Shown: positions 8,027-15,712 of the stretch, piece by piece
Numbering within the stretch: position 1 is the stretch's first letter
Layout: every line of letters starts with the position of its first letter
From: Microbacterium commune
GTDB lineage: Bacteria; Actinomycetota; Actinomycetes; Actinomycetales; Microbacteriaceae
Assembly: GCF_014836945.1 (NCBI RefSeq)
Contig: NZ_JACSPX010000001.1
Span: forward strand, 576,952 to 640,951
Reading direction: 5' to 3'
DNA: 64,000 nt
Notes under the pieces: generated by a model
What the model saw: the letters and a program-made list of their open reading frames with translations, nothing else
Database searches by the model: none
What the model was told of the DNA's origin: nothing
Made by a program: the position numbers and the translations under genes

Positions 8027-8752
8027 ATGAGCTTCGAGACGCTTCGCGCGCTGGCCGACCGCGCCGCCCTGTTCACCGCCCTCCGTCAGGATCAGCTCGC
8101 CGCCGCGACCTCGTCGCTGGGCGAGCACCGCTGGGATGCCGATCTGGCCACGGGCACGTTCGCGTTCACCGCGCACGACGACCTCGCCCGCACCCTCGAG
8201 GCGGTGCCGCACCTGCTCGTCTCCATCGCGCCCGGTCCGCGCTCGCTGATGTGGTCGTGGGCGCTGCCGCAGGGCGACCGCAGCGGCATCACCGACGCGC
8301 TGCGTGTGTACGGCGAGCAGCACGGCATCACCGAGCTGACCCGGGGTGAGCTGGCGTTCCCCGACGACGTCGGCGATGACGTGGACGCGTGGATCGTCGA
8401 CATCGCGGACGTGATCGGCGCGGCCGCCGTCGAGATCACGGGCCGCTCGCCGTACTACTCCGCGCCGTTCGGCGGCGGGTCCAGGGCGGTGCTGCTGCTC
8501 GATGTGCCGCTGCCCCCGCTCTCCGTCGCCGCCGCGGTCGCCGCCCTCCCCCGCGTGCTGAGCGACCTCGAGCTGAGCGATCCGCGCTCGTCGGTGTGGG
8601 ATCTCGCGCGCCTGGCCGGGTGGCGGCTGGAGTGGGCCGACGAGGCGTTCTCGGCGGCCGAGGTCACCGACGCCACGGGGTCTGCGACCTTCGACTTCGA
8701 CGAGTACGCGCGCATCACCGGCATCCGCGGTCGGCTCTCGGCGACAGCCTGA
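8027..8752 (+). CDS. Conserved hypothetical protein (DUF6882-like)
   Basis: A 241-residue soluble protein without signal peptide or membrane segments. The run SIAPGPRSLMWSWALPQ (about residues 66-82) with its Trp-x-Trp pattern recalls the DUF6882 family, whose function is unknown; this assignment is from memory of the pattern and tentative. The C-terminal half has a DFDEYARITGIRGR ending. The gene stands alone between an MFS transporter and convergent folD, and appears to be transcribed leaderless from its own promoter. I cannot propose a reaction. Confidence 0.65.
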   Translation: MSFETLRALADRAALFTALRQDQLAAATSSLGEHRWDADLATGTFAFTAHDDLARTLEAVPHLLVSIAPGPRSLMWSWALPQGDRSGITDALRVYGEQHGITELTRGELAFPDDVGDDVDAWIVDIADVIGAAAVEITGRSPYYSAPFGGGSRAVLLLDVPLPPLSVAAAVAALPRVLSDLELSDPRSSVWDLARLAGWRLEWADEAFSAAEVTDATGSATFDFDEYARITGIRGRLSATA

Positions 8753-8829
8753 CCCGCCTCCCGCATCGGACAGCCGGCCGGCCTCCGGCACCAGACGGCC
8801 CCACCCGCCTCCGGCGCCGCACCGCCTGA

Positions 8830-9711
8830 TCAGCCGGCGGCGCGCTCCGCTGCCTCGACGACGTTCGTCATGAGCAGGGCGACGGTCATCGGGCCGACGC
8901 CGCCGGGGTTCGGCGAGACGAAGCCGGCGACCTCAGCGACATCCGGGTGCACGTCGCCGTAGACGCGGGACTTCCCCGTCTCTGGGTCGTCCTCGCGGGT
9001 GACGCCCACATCGAGCACCGCGGCCCCCGGCTTCACGTCTTCCGCCCTGATGAGGTGCTTGACCCCGGCACCGGCGACGATCACGTCGGCCTGACGCAGG
9101 TACGGCGACATGTCGCGAGTGCCGGTGTGCACCTGGGTGACCGTGGCGTTGACGGCACGGCGGGTGAGCAGCAGCCCCATCGGACGGCCGATCGTCACCC
9201 CGCGGCCGACCACGACCACGTGCTTGCCGTTCAGGTCGTAGTCGTTGCGCAGCAGCAGCTCGATCACGCCGCGCGGCGTGCACGGCAGCGGCGTGTGGAT
9301 GGGGCCGTTGACGTTGAGCACGAGCCGCCCGAGGTTGGTCGGGTGCAGTCCGTCGGCATCCTTCGCCGGGTCGATGCGCTCGAGGATCGCATCGGTGTCG
9401 AGGTGCTTCGGCAGCGGCAGCTGCACGATGTACCCGTGGCAGTCGGGATCGGCGTTCAGCTCGTCGATCAGAGCCTCGACGTCGGCCTGCGTGGCATCCG
9501 CCGGCAGCTCGCGCTGGATCGAGTTCATCCCGATCGCTTCGGACTGCCTGTGCTTCATGCCGACGTACAGCTGCGACGCCGGATCGGCGCCGACCAGCAC
9601 CGTCGCGATGCCGGGCACGATGCCCCGCTCGCGCAGCGACGCGACGCGCTCGGCCAGCTCGGTCTTGATGGCGGCGGCGGCCGCCTTCCCGTCGAGGATC
9701 TTCGCGGTCAT
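8830..9711 (-). CDS. folD: Bifunctional methylenetetrahydrofolate dehydrogenase / methenyltetrahydrofolate cyclohydrolase
   Basis: A 293-residue cytoplasmic enzyme interconverting 5,10-methylene-, 5,10-methenyl- and 10-formyl-tetrahydrofolate, thereby supplying formyl groups for purine synthesis. The catalytic Tyr48-x3-Lys52 (QLYVGMKH) and the conserved [17 protein letters not shown] and C-terminal PGGVGPMT motifs are all present, as is the dinucleotide fold segment [17 protein letters not shown] 9711 is preceded by GGGAG at a five-base distance; a longer version from 9753 would only add a low-quality leader inside the palindromic element. It lies downstream of glyA on the same strand, so the two may share the ZTP-controlled transcript. 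Confidence 0.95.
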   Translation of the reverse strand: MTAKILDGKAAAAAIKTELAERVASLRERGIVPGIATVLVGADPASQLYVGMKHRQSEAIGMNSIQRELPADATQADVEALIDELNADPDCHGYIVQLPLPKHLDTDAILERIDPAKDADGLHPTNLGRLVLNVNGPIHTPLPCTPRGVIELLLRNDYDLNGKHVVVVGRGVTIGRPMGLLLTRRAVNATVTQVHTGTRDMSPYLRQADVIVAGAGVKHLIRAEDVKPGAAVLDVGVTREDDPETGKSRVYGDVHPDVAEVAGFVSPNPGGVGPMTVALLMTNVVEAAERAAG

Positions 9712-9727
9712 GACCGCTCCCTTCATC

Positions 9728-9792
9728 GAGAGACCACATTCCGCGTGAGACACCGCGTCGCAACGGGTGTCTCACGCGCGACGTGGTTTCTC
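9728..9792. repeat. Palindromic element between glyA and folD
   Basis: Arms 9728-9754 and 9766-9792 (27 bases each, 11-base loop) match in 23 positions, including a perfect inner 12-base stem GCGTGAGACACC / GGTGTCTCACGC and an outer ACCAC/GTGGT. It lies in the 98-base gap between two co-directional genes. It could modulate read-through from glyA to folD; a T-run typical of a terminator is absent. Confidence 0.75.
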
Positions 9793-9809
9793 ACGCGTGT
9801 TCGTGCGGC

Positions 9810-11084
9810 TTACTGCTGCAGGTCGGGGTACAGCGGGAAGCCGGCGGCGAGCGCGTCCACGCGGGCGCGCAGCGCCTCGACGTCGGCGCCGGGCTGCAGC
9901 GCCAGCGCGATCACGTCGGCGACCTCGGTGAACTCGGCGTCGCCGAAGCCGCGGGTCGCGAGCGCGGGGGTGCCGATCCGCAGACCCGAGGTGACCATCG
10001 GCGGGCGGGGGTCGTTGGGCACCGCGTTGCGGTTCACCGTGATGTGGATCTCGTGCAGCAGGTCTTCGGCCTGCTTGCCGTCGATCTCGGCGTCACGCAG
10101 GTCGACGAGCACGAGGTGCACGTCGGTGCCGCCCGAGCGCACGGCGATGCCGGCGTCCTTCACGTCCTGCTGCGAGAGGCGCTCGGCGATGATCGCCGCA
10201 CCGCGCAGCACGCGCTCCTGGCGCTCCTTGAACTCCGGGGTGCCGGCGATCTTGAACGCGGTCGCCTTCGCCGCGATCACGTGCATGAGCGGGCCGCCCT
10301 GCTGACCGGGGAACACGGCGGAGTTGATCTTCTTCGCGATGTCGGCGTCGTTGGTGAGGATGAAGCCCGAGCGGGGGCCGCCGATGGTCTTGTGCACGGT
10401 CGACGAGACCACGTGCGCGTGCGGCACGGGGTTCGGGTGCAGGCCCGCGGCGACGAGGCCGGCGAAGTGCGCCATGTCGACCCACAGCAGAGCGCCGACC
10501 TCGTCGGCGATCGCGCGGAACGCGGCGAAGTCGAGGGTGCGCGGGTAGGCCGACCAGCCGGCGATGATGACCTTCGGCTTGTGCTCGAGGGCGAGGCGAC
10601 GCACCTCGTCCATGTCGATCGTCGAGGTCTCGGGGTTCACGCCGTAGGCGACGATGTCGTACAGCCGGCCCGAGAAGTTGATCTTCATGCCGTGCGTCAG
10701 GTGGCCGCCCTGGTCGAGCGAGAGGCCGAGCAGCGTGTCGCCGGGGCGCGCGATGGCGTGCAGCACGGCGGCGTTGGCCGTGGCTCCGGAGTGCGGCTGC
10801 ACGTTGGCGAACTCGGCGCCGAACAGCTCCTTGGCGCGGGCGATCGCGAGCTCCTCCGCGACATCGACCTCTTCGCAGCCGCCGTAGTAGCGGCGCCCGG
10901 GGTAGCCCTCGGCGTACTTGTTGGTGAGCACCGAGCCCTGCGACTGCAGCACCGAGACGGGCACGAAGTTCTCGGACGCGATCATCTCGAGGAAGGTCTG
11001 CTGACGCTTCAGCTCGCGATCGAGGACCTCGGCGATCTCGGGGTCGACCTCGGCGAGCGGGGCGTTGAAGTAGCGGTCGGTCAT
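9810..11084 (-). CDS. glyA: Serine hydroxymethyltransferase
   Basis: A 424-residue PLP enzyme of fold type I that converts serine and tetrahydrofolate to glycine and methylenetetrahydrofolate, the main source of one-carbon units. The PLP lysine is Lys232 in [12 protein letters not shown]; the folate/serine site segments YPGRRYYGG and [11 protein letters not shown] are intact. Length agrees with bacterial GlyA. ATG 11084 has AGGAG seven bases upstream. Upstream lies a ZTP riboswitch, so expression should rise when ZTP signals shortage of 10-formyl-folate. folD follows 98 bases downstream. Confidence 0.96.
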   Translation of the reverse strand: MTDRYFNAPLAEVDPEIAEVLDRELKRQQTFLEMIASENFVPVSVLQSQGSVLTNKYAEGYPGRRYYGGCEEVDVAEELAIARAKELFGAEFANVQPHSGATANAAVLHAIARPGDTLLGLSLDQGGHLTHGMKINFSGRLYDIVAYGVNPETSTIDMDEVRRLALEHKPKVIIAGWSAYPRTLDFAAFRAIADEVGALLWVDMAHFAGLVAAGLHPNPVPHAHVVSSTVHKTIGGPRSGFILTNDADIAKKINSAVFPGQQGGPLMHVIAAKATAFKIAGTPEFKERQERVLRGAAIIAERLSQQDVKDAGIAVRSGGTDVHLVLVDLRDAEIDGKQAEDLLHEIHITVNRNAVPNDPRPPMVTSGLRIGTPALATRGFGDAEFTEVADVIALALQPGADVEALRARVDALAAGFPLYPDLQQ

Positions 11085-11124
11085 GACGGTCTCCTGTTCA
11101 CACGGGAAATAGGGGTGTTCCTCA

Positions 11125-11198
11125 TCGGCCCAGGCGCGCGGTCGATTCCTATGAGGCCGCTCCCCGGTGGTGACCCACCCAGACGCCAGTCGCGACGC
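11125..11198 (-). promoter_or_regulatory. ZTP (pfl) riboswitch upstream of glyA
   Basis: On the minus strand the leader contains the conserved elements of the ZTP aptamer in order: a CGACTGGCG stretch (11186-11194), GGGTCACCACCGGGGAGCGG (11155-11179 region) and, after a linker, CCGCGCGCCTGGGCC (about 11127-11142). The CCTGGGC core is the most diagnostic part of this family. It ends about 40 bases before the glyA start. A CCTCAT (11151-11156 region) can also pair with ATGAGG (11119-11124), a possible alternative stem. ZTP binding is known to turn on folate and purine one-carbon genes; the off/on mechanism here is not resolved. Confidence 0.85.
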
Positions 11199-11202
11199 AA
11201 GA

Positions 11203-11208
11203 AGCTTA
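11203..11208 (-). promoter_or_regulatory. Probable -10 element for the glyA riboswitch transcript
   Basis: TAAGCT on the minus strand lies 4-6 bases before the first conserved base of the ZTP aptamer, so transcription would begin directly at the riboswitch. A clear -35 is not seen. Confidence 0.5.
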
Positions 11209-11346
11209 GCGGATCGAGGCCTGGTGTCCCCCGCGCGCGGGCGCCCTCCGCGTCACATTCCCGCGCCGCGATACATTCGGTTCATCATCCTCTCGGGCCC
11301 CCCGCGCTTCGGGCGGCCGGGCACTCGACAGATTCCGGAGCAGACG

Positions 11347-12534
11347 ATGCCCCTGACACAGGCGATCACCACCGACTTCCGCGGCTCGCGCGTGATCCAC
11401 TCCGCGCGGATCGTGGACGGCGACGCCGGCATCGTCGAGGACGGCTGGGTGCGCTTCGAGCACGGACGGGTGGCAGCGCGCGGCACCGGCGACGACTGGG
11501 CGCCCGCCGATGAGGTGATCGACGCGACCGCGGTCGCGGGACCGGATGCCCTGCTCACCCCCGGCTTCATCGACATCCACGGTCACGGCGGAGCGGGTGT
11601 CGCATACGACGACGGCATCGAGGCCATCCGCCGCGGACGCGACATGCATCGCAGCCACGGCACGACGCGCGCGGTGATCTCGCTCGTCACGGCGACGGTC
11701 GACGAGCTGGCGGAGCAGGTCGCCTCGATCGCCGACCTCGTCGAGACCGACGCTGACATCCTCGGCAGCCACCTGGAGGGTCCCTTCCTCGATCCGGGGC
11801 ACCAGGGCGCGCACGAACCGTCGCTGCTGCGGCATCCGCAGTCCGCCGACGTGTCGCGGCTGCTCGACGCCGGACGGGGGACCGTCAGACAGGTGACCAT
11901 CGCCCCCGAGCTGCCCGGTGGACTCGACGCGGTGCGCCTGGTCGTCGCCGCCGGAGCGGCGGCGGCGGTCGGGCACACGGATGCCGATGCCGACATCGCA
12001 CGTCGGGCGTTCGACGCCGGGGCGACGATCCTCACCCACGCGTTCAACGCGATGAACGGCATCCACCACCGCGCGCCGGGCCCCGTGCTGACCGCCGCGG
12101 CCGACCCCCGGGTCGTGCTCGAGGGCATCGCCGACAACTTCCACCTCTCCCCCGCCGTCATCAAGCTGCTCTTCGACATCGCGCCGGGTCGCGTCGCGCT
12201 GATCACGGATGCCATGGCCGCGGCCGGCAGCGCCGACGGGCACTACGACCTCGGGGCGGTGAAGGTGACGGTGAAGGACGGCATGGCTCGCACCGACGGC
12301 ACCGGCTCCATCGCGGGGTCGACGCTCACCCAGGACGTGGCGCTCCGCCGGGCGGTGGAGGCGGGGGTTCCTCTGGGCGACGCCGTCCAGGCGCTCACCG
12401 CCACCCCCGCGCGGGCGATCGGCCGCGCTGACTCGCTGGGTGCGCTGCGGCCCGGCATGGTCGCGGATGCGGTGCTGCTCAGCGCCGGGTTCGAGGTGGC
12501 GCGCGTGTGGGTCGGAGACGCCGCACGCCGTTGA
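11347..12534 (+). CDS. nagA: N-acetylglucosamine-6-phosphate deacetylase
   Basis: A 395-residue amidohydrolase-fold enzyme that removes acetate from GlcNAc-6-phosphate, yielding glucosamine-6-phosphate for NagB, encoded 2.2 kb away. The metal-site residues of the family are visible: His78-x-His80 (DIHGHGG), the Glu in SHLEGPF, histidines in VGHTDAD and THAFNAM, and the catalytic Asp in LITDAM. ATG 11347 has GGAG six bases upstream. A TACATT at 11272-11277 may be the -10. The 262 bases between glyA and nagA hold the glyA riboswitch and these divergent promoters. It probably belongs to the same regulon as nagB and the ROK regulator. Confidence 0.93.
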   Translation: MPLTQAITTDFRGSRVIHSARIVDGDAGIVEDGWVRFEHGRVAARGTGDDWAPADEVIDATAVAGPDALLTPGFIDIHGHGGAGVAYDDGIEAIRRGRDMHRSHGTTRAVISLVTATVDELAEQVASIADLVETDADILGSHLEGPFLDPGHQGAHEPSLLRHPQSADVSRLLDAGRGTVRQVTIAPELPGGLDAVRLVVAAGAAAAVGHTDADADIARRAFDAGATILTHAFNAMNGIHHRAPGPVLTAAADPRVVLEGIADNFHLSPAVIKLLFDIAPGRVALITDAMAAAGSADGHYDLGAVKVTVKDGMARTDGTGSIAGSTLTQDVALRRAVEAGVPLGDAVQALTATPARAIGRADSLGALRPGMVADAVLLSAGFEVARVWVGDAARR

Positions 12535-12581
12535 GCGGGCGGGCACCGACCGACGAGGATGGCGTCCCGCAGAGCGCCGAA

Positions 12582-12587
12582 TAGACT
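12582..12587 (+). promoter_or_regulatory. -10 element of a leaderless promoter
   Basis: TAGACT ends six bases before the ATG at 12594, so the message would start at the initiation codon. The start codon has no properly spaced ribosome-binding site. Confidence 0.7.
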
Positions 12588-12593
12588 GGGAGC

Positions 12594-12965
12594 ATGTCCC
12601 AGAACACCGCCGCCGAACCGGGCGTCCAGCGTCCGACGATCACTCCGCTCGACATCGTCCGTGTTCTGGTGCTGATCGCCGCCCTCGCCTCGCTCGCGCT
12701 GTGGGGCTTCGGTGAATGGCCGATGCCGTGGAGCATCGTCGTCGGCATCGGGGCGCCGGTGGCGACGCTGCTGATCTGGGCTCTCTTCCTCTCCCCCCGC
12801 CCGGTGCTGCGCCTGCACCCGTTCCTGCGTGCGGTGGTCGAGGTGCTCATCTACGTCGGTGTCACCCTGGCATGGTGGTCGATGGGTCAGGCCTGGGCGG
12901 GGATCGCGTTCGCTGTCGTCGCCGTCACCTCCGGCGTCATCGCCGGACGACGAGCACTGGACTGA
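12594..12965 (+). CDS. YrdB-like small membrane protein (DUF2568)
   Basis: A 123-residue protein with four hydrophobic segments (about 22-40, 46-66, 78-96 and 99-116) and a short charged N-terminus. The pattern, including LRLHPFLRAVVEVLIY and the final SGVIAGRRALD, fits the YrdB/DUF2568 family, whose function is not established. It ends 23 bases before an FAD-linked oxidase gene and is read in the same direction, so the two are probably co-transcribed from the leaderless promoter. Confidence 0.75.
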   Translation: MSQNTAAEPGVQRPTITPLDIVRVLVLIAALASLALWGFGEWPMPWSIVVGIGAPVATLLIWALFLSPRPVLRLHPFLRAVVEVLIYVGVTLAWWSMGQAWAGIAFAVVAVTSGVIAGRRALD

Positions 12966-12988
12966 TCCGTCGTGCAGCGGGCCCGAGC

Positions 12989-14350
12989 ATGACCGTCCTC
13001 GAGCGTCTTGAGCGCGAGCTCGGCGACATCGTCGACACCGCCGCCGACGTGCTCGACGACGCCCGCGCGGATCGCAGCGGCCATCGCTCCTCGGGAGCGC
13101 CGATCGCCGTCGTGCACGCCCGCTCGGTCGACGACGTGCAGCGGGTGATGCGCATCGCGTCCGCCACGGGCACCCCCGTCGTGGTGCGGGGTGCGGGAAC
13201 GGGTCTCGCGGGTGCCGCCAACGCGGGCCCGGGAGAGATCGTGCTGTCCACCGCGCGGATGAACCGGGTCCTCGAGGTGCGTCAAGACGACCTGCTCGCG
13301 GTCGTCGAGCCTGGCATCCTGAACGCCGAGCTGAACGCGCAGCTGGCCGCGCACGATCTGTGGTGGCCGCCGGACCCCGCCAGCCGCGAGATCTCGACGG
13401 TCGGCGGCAACATCGCCACCGGGGCCGGCGGGCTTCTCTGCGCGAAGTACGGAGTCGTCCGCGATGCCGTGCTGGGCGTCGACATCGTGCTCGCCGACGG
13501 TCGGCTGCTGCGGCTCGGCCACCGCACCGTCAAGGGCGTCACGGGCCTCGATCTCACCTCGCTCGTGATCGGCTCGGAGGGCAGGCTCGGCGTCATCGTC
13601 GGCGCGACCCTCAAGCTGCGCCGACTCGTGGAGGGGGCGGTGTGCACGATCACCGCGGCGTTCCCCACCGTGCGCGACGCCGCCGCGGGCTCGGCGGCCG
13701 TCACCGCCGCGGGTGTGCAGCCGTCGATCATGGAGCTGATGGATGCCGCTTCGCTCGCGGCCGTGCACGCGCTGCTGCTGCTGCCCGCCCCGGCGTCTGG
13801 CGCCGCTCAGCTGACCATCCAGACCGACGGCCCCGCGGCCCGCGCGGACGCCGAGCGCATCGCGAGCGTGCTTCGCGAGGCCGGCGGCTCGGTGGTGCTC
13901 ACCGACGACCCGATCGAGGGCGAGCGCCTTCTCGCGGTGCGCCGCTCGATGCATCCGGCCATGGCGGCGCTCGGCACCACCCTGATCGAGGATGTCGCGG
14001 TGCCCCGCAGCGCGATGGCGGCGATGTTCGACGAGATCGCGGCCATCGAGCGCGAGTTCGGCGTGAGCATCCCGACCGTCGCGCATGCCGGCGACGGCAA
14101 CCTGCATCCGAATTTCATCTTCGAGGGCGAGATCGTGCCGCCGCGCATCTGGGCTGCGGCCGACGAGCTGTTCCGCGCCGCGATCCGCCTCGGTGGCACG
14201 CTCACCGGCGAGCACGGGGTCGGGATCCTGAAGAGCCGCTGGCTCGCCGAGGAGCTCGGCGACGACCAGTGGGAGATCCAGCGGCAGATTCTGCGCGTCT
14301 TCGACCCTCAGGGCATCCTCAACCCCGGCAAGGTGTTCGCGGATGCCTGA
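12989..14350 (+). CDS. FAD-linked oxidase, glycolate oxidase GlcD type
   Basis: A 453-residue flavoprotein of the PCMH (VAO) fold. The FAD-binding segments are RGAGTGLAGAANAG near residue 66, the VEPGILNAELN loop and TVGGNIATGAGG. The C-terminal cap (FAD_oxidase_C) has HAGDGNLHPNF with the metal/substrate histidines and the GEHGVGILK motif. Members oxidise 2-hydroxy acids such as glycolate or D-lactate; the actual substrate cannot be told. No GlcE/GlcF partners are adjacent. The start ATG 12989 has only a weak GCCCGAG upstream, suggesting coupling to the upstream membrane gene. The end overlaps the next gene by eight bases. Confidence 0.88.
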   Translation: MTVLERLERELGDIVDTAADVLDDARADRSGHRSSGAPIAVVHARSVDDVQRVMRIASATGTPVVVRGAGTGLAGAANAGPGEIVLSTARMNRVLEVRQDDLLAVVEPGILNAELNAQLAAHDLWWPPDPASREISTVGGNIATGAGGLLCAKYGVVRDAVLGVDIVLADGRLLRLGHRTVKGVTGLDLTSLVIGSEGRLGVIVGATLKLRRLVEGAVCTITAAFPTVRDAAAGSAAVTAAGVQPSIMELMDAASLAAVHALLLLPAPASGAAQLTIQTDGPAARADAERIASVLREAGGSVVLTDDPIEGERLLAVRRSMHPAMAALGTTLIEDVAVPRSAMAAMFDEIAAIEREFGVSIPTVAHAGDGNLHPNFIFEGEIVPPRIWAAADELFRAAIRLGGTLTGEHGVGILKSRWLAEELGDDQWEIQRQILRVFDPQGILNPGKVFADA

Positions 14351-14738
14351 CATCAGGGTCAGCGCCGCCGTGATCGTCGACGACCGCGGGCGCGCCCTCG
14401 TCGTGCGCAAGCGCGGCACCACGAGGTTCATGCAGCCGGGCGGCAAGCCCGAGCCGGGCGAGAGCGCCGCCGCCACCCTCATCCGCGAGCTGGACGAGGA
14501 GCTGTCGCTGCAGATCGTCGAGGCCGATCTCACGCCGCTGGGCACGTTCGTCTCGGCGGCGGCGAACGAGCCCGATCATCGGGTGATCGCCGACGCGTTC
14601 GCGCTGCGCGCCCGGCCGGACGACGTGGTCGTGCAGGCCGAGCTCGCCGAGCTGCGCTGGCTCGAGCCCGGCGACTGGACGAGCGTGCCGCTCGCGCCGC
14701 TCAGCACGGAGCACCTGCTGCCGATCGCCTGGACCTGA
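14343..14738 (+). CDS. Nudix hydrolase
   Basis: A 131-residue protein consisting of one Nudix domain. The box runs from about residue 37: GKPEPGESAAATLIRELDEEL, with the essential REx2EE glutamates intact; the usual glycine after EE is replaced by serine (EELSL). Such enzymes cleave nucleoside diphosphates linked to another group, and small stand-alone members often clean up oxidised nucleotides or CoA/NADH derivatives; the substrate is unknown. It overlaps the upstream oxidase by eight bases (ATGCCTGA), so it is translationally coupled. Its last codons form one arm of the following terminator. Confidence 0.88.
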   Translation: MPDIRVSAAVIVDDRGRALVVRKRGTTRFMQPGGKPEPGESAAATLIRELDEELSLQIVEADLTPLGTFVSAAANEPDHRVIADAFALRARPDDVVVQAELAELRWLEPGDWTSVPLAPLSTEHLLPIAWT

Positions 14739-14752
14739 CCCAGGCGATCGGC
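14720..14752. terminator. Bidirectional hairpin between the Nudix gene and nagB
   Basis: A perfect 13-base stem (14720-14732 / 14740-14752, GCCGATCGCCTGG) with a seven-base loop that contains the Nudix stop codon. The genes are convergent, so one hairpin can serve both. The left arm is coding sequence. Confidence 0.7.
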
Positions 14753-14763
14753 GCAGGGCCCGG

Positions 14764-15543
14764 TCAGATGCCCTGCCAGGACGGCTTGTTGTCGTAGCTG
14801 TAGCGGTAGTAGTCGCGCAGGGCGAGCTTCGAGGCGGCGGCCTCGTCGAGCACGACCGTCACGTGCGGGTGCAGCTGCACGGCCGACGCGGGCAGGATCG
14901 CGCTCACCGGTCCCTCGAGAGCGGCGGCGACCGCATCCGCCTTCGACTCGCCGAACGCGAGCAGCACGAGGTGACGTGCGCGCAGGATGGTGCCGAGCCC
15001 CTGCGTGATGCAGTGACGCGGAACCTCGTCGAGCGAGTCGAAGAAGCGCGCGTTGTCCTCGCGGGTCTGCTCGGTGAGGGTCTTGAGACGCGTGGTGGAC
15101 GCGAACGACGAGCCCGGTTCGTTGAAGCCGATGTGCCCGTCGGTGCCGATGCCCAGCAGCTGGATGTCGACGCCGCCCGCCTCGATGATGTCGCGCTCGT
15201 AGTCATCGCCGGCGTGGCGGATGGTCTCGAGGTCGCCGTTCGGAACGCGGATCAGATCGGGGTCGAGCCCGAGCGGTTCGATGACCTCGCGGGTGATCAC
15301 CGACCGATAGCTCTCGGGATGTGCGGCGTCGAGTCCGACGTACTCATCGAGGGCGAAGCCGCGCACGTGCGACACATCGTGCCCGGTCAGCCGCTCGCGA
15401 AGGGCCTGGTAGACCGGCAGCGGGGTGGACCCCGTGGCGAGTCCGAGCACCGGGTTCTTCACCTCGTCGATGAGACGGACGATCTCGTCCGCGACGAGCG
15501 CGCCGGCGGCGGCCTTGCTCTCGAGGATCACGACTTCAGCCAT
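14764..15543 (-). CDS. nagB: Glucosamine-6-phosphate deaminase
   Basis: A 259-residue enzyme that converts glucosamine-6-phosphate to fructose-6-phosphate and ammonia. Family motifs include GLATGSTPLPVY, the catalytic base Asp66 in ALDEYVGL, and GIGTDGHIGFNEPGS with the ring-opening histidine. The length equals that of bacterial NagB without the allosteric C-terminal extension. ATG 15543 has AAGGAG ten bases upstream. It follows the ROK gene on the same strand with a 169-base coding-like remnant in between, and works with NagA. Confidence 0.94.
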   Translation of the reverse strand: MAEVVILESKAAAGALVADEIVRLIDEVKNPVLGLATGSTPLPVYQALRERLTGHDVSHVRGFALDEYVGLDAAHPESYRSVITREVIEPLGLDPDLIRVPNGDLETIRHAGDDYERDIIEAGGVDIQLLGIGTDGHIGFNEPGSSFASTTRLKTLTEQTREDNARFFDSLDEVPRHCITQGLGTILRARHLVLLAFGESKADAVAAALEGPVSAILPASAVQLHPHVTVVLDEAAASKLALRDYYRYSYDNKPSWQGI

Positions 15544-15712
15544 GAACGGGCATCTCCTTTTCGAAGGGGTCGATCTCGGCGAGCGCAGAGCTCAGCAGCG
15601 CAGCGCCGATCGCCGCGACCGGGAAATCGGCGGGCACCAGCTCGATTCTCTCATCGAGCCGCAGCGACGGAGGAAACGGCGTCTCGATGGCGGATCGCCG
15701 CAGCCCCGCCGA
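15544..15712 (-). pseudogene. Coding-like remnant between the ROK regulator and nagB (ROK sugar kinase C-terminus?)
   Basis: Directly after the ROK stop codon the same frame stays open for about 57 codons up to the nagB start. It encodes a protein-like string that includes RLDERIELVPADFPVAAIG and AALLSSALAEIDPFEKEMPV, with no in-frame ATG near its beginning. The valine-proline-alanine then glycine-alanine-alanine pattern is like the end of ROK-type sugar kinases. I read it as the tail of a deleted kinase gene fused in frame behind the regulator's stop. It may also be simply non-coding DNA with a chance open frame, or the start of a gene using an unusual start codon. Confidence 0.4.

Noticed and set aside
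12716..12988. Extension of the FAD-linked oxidase upstream in the same frame
   Set aside because: This stretch is the out-of-frame shadow of the YrdB-like gene; flavoprotein homology begins only after ATG 12989.
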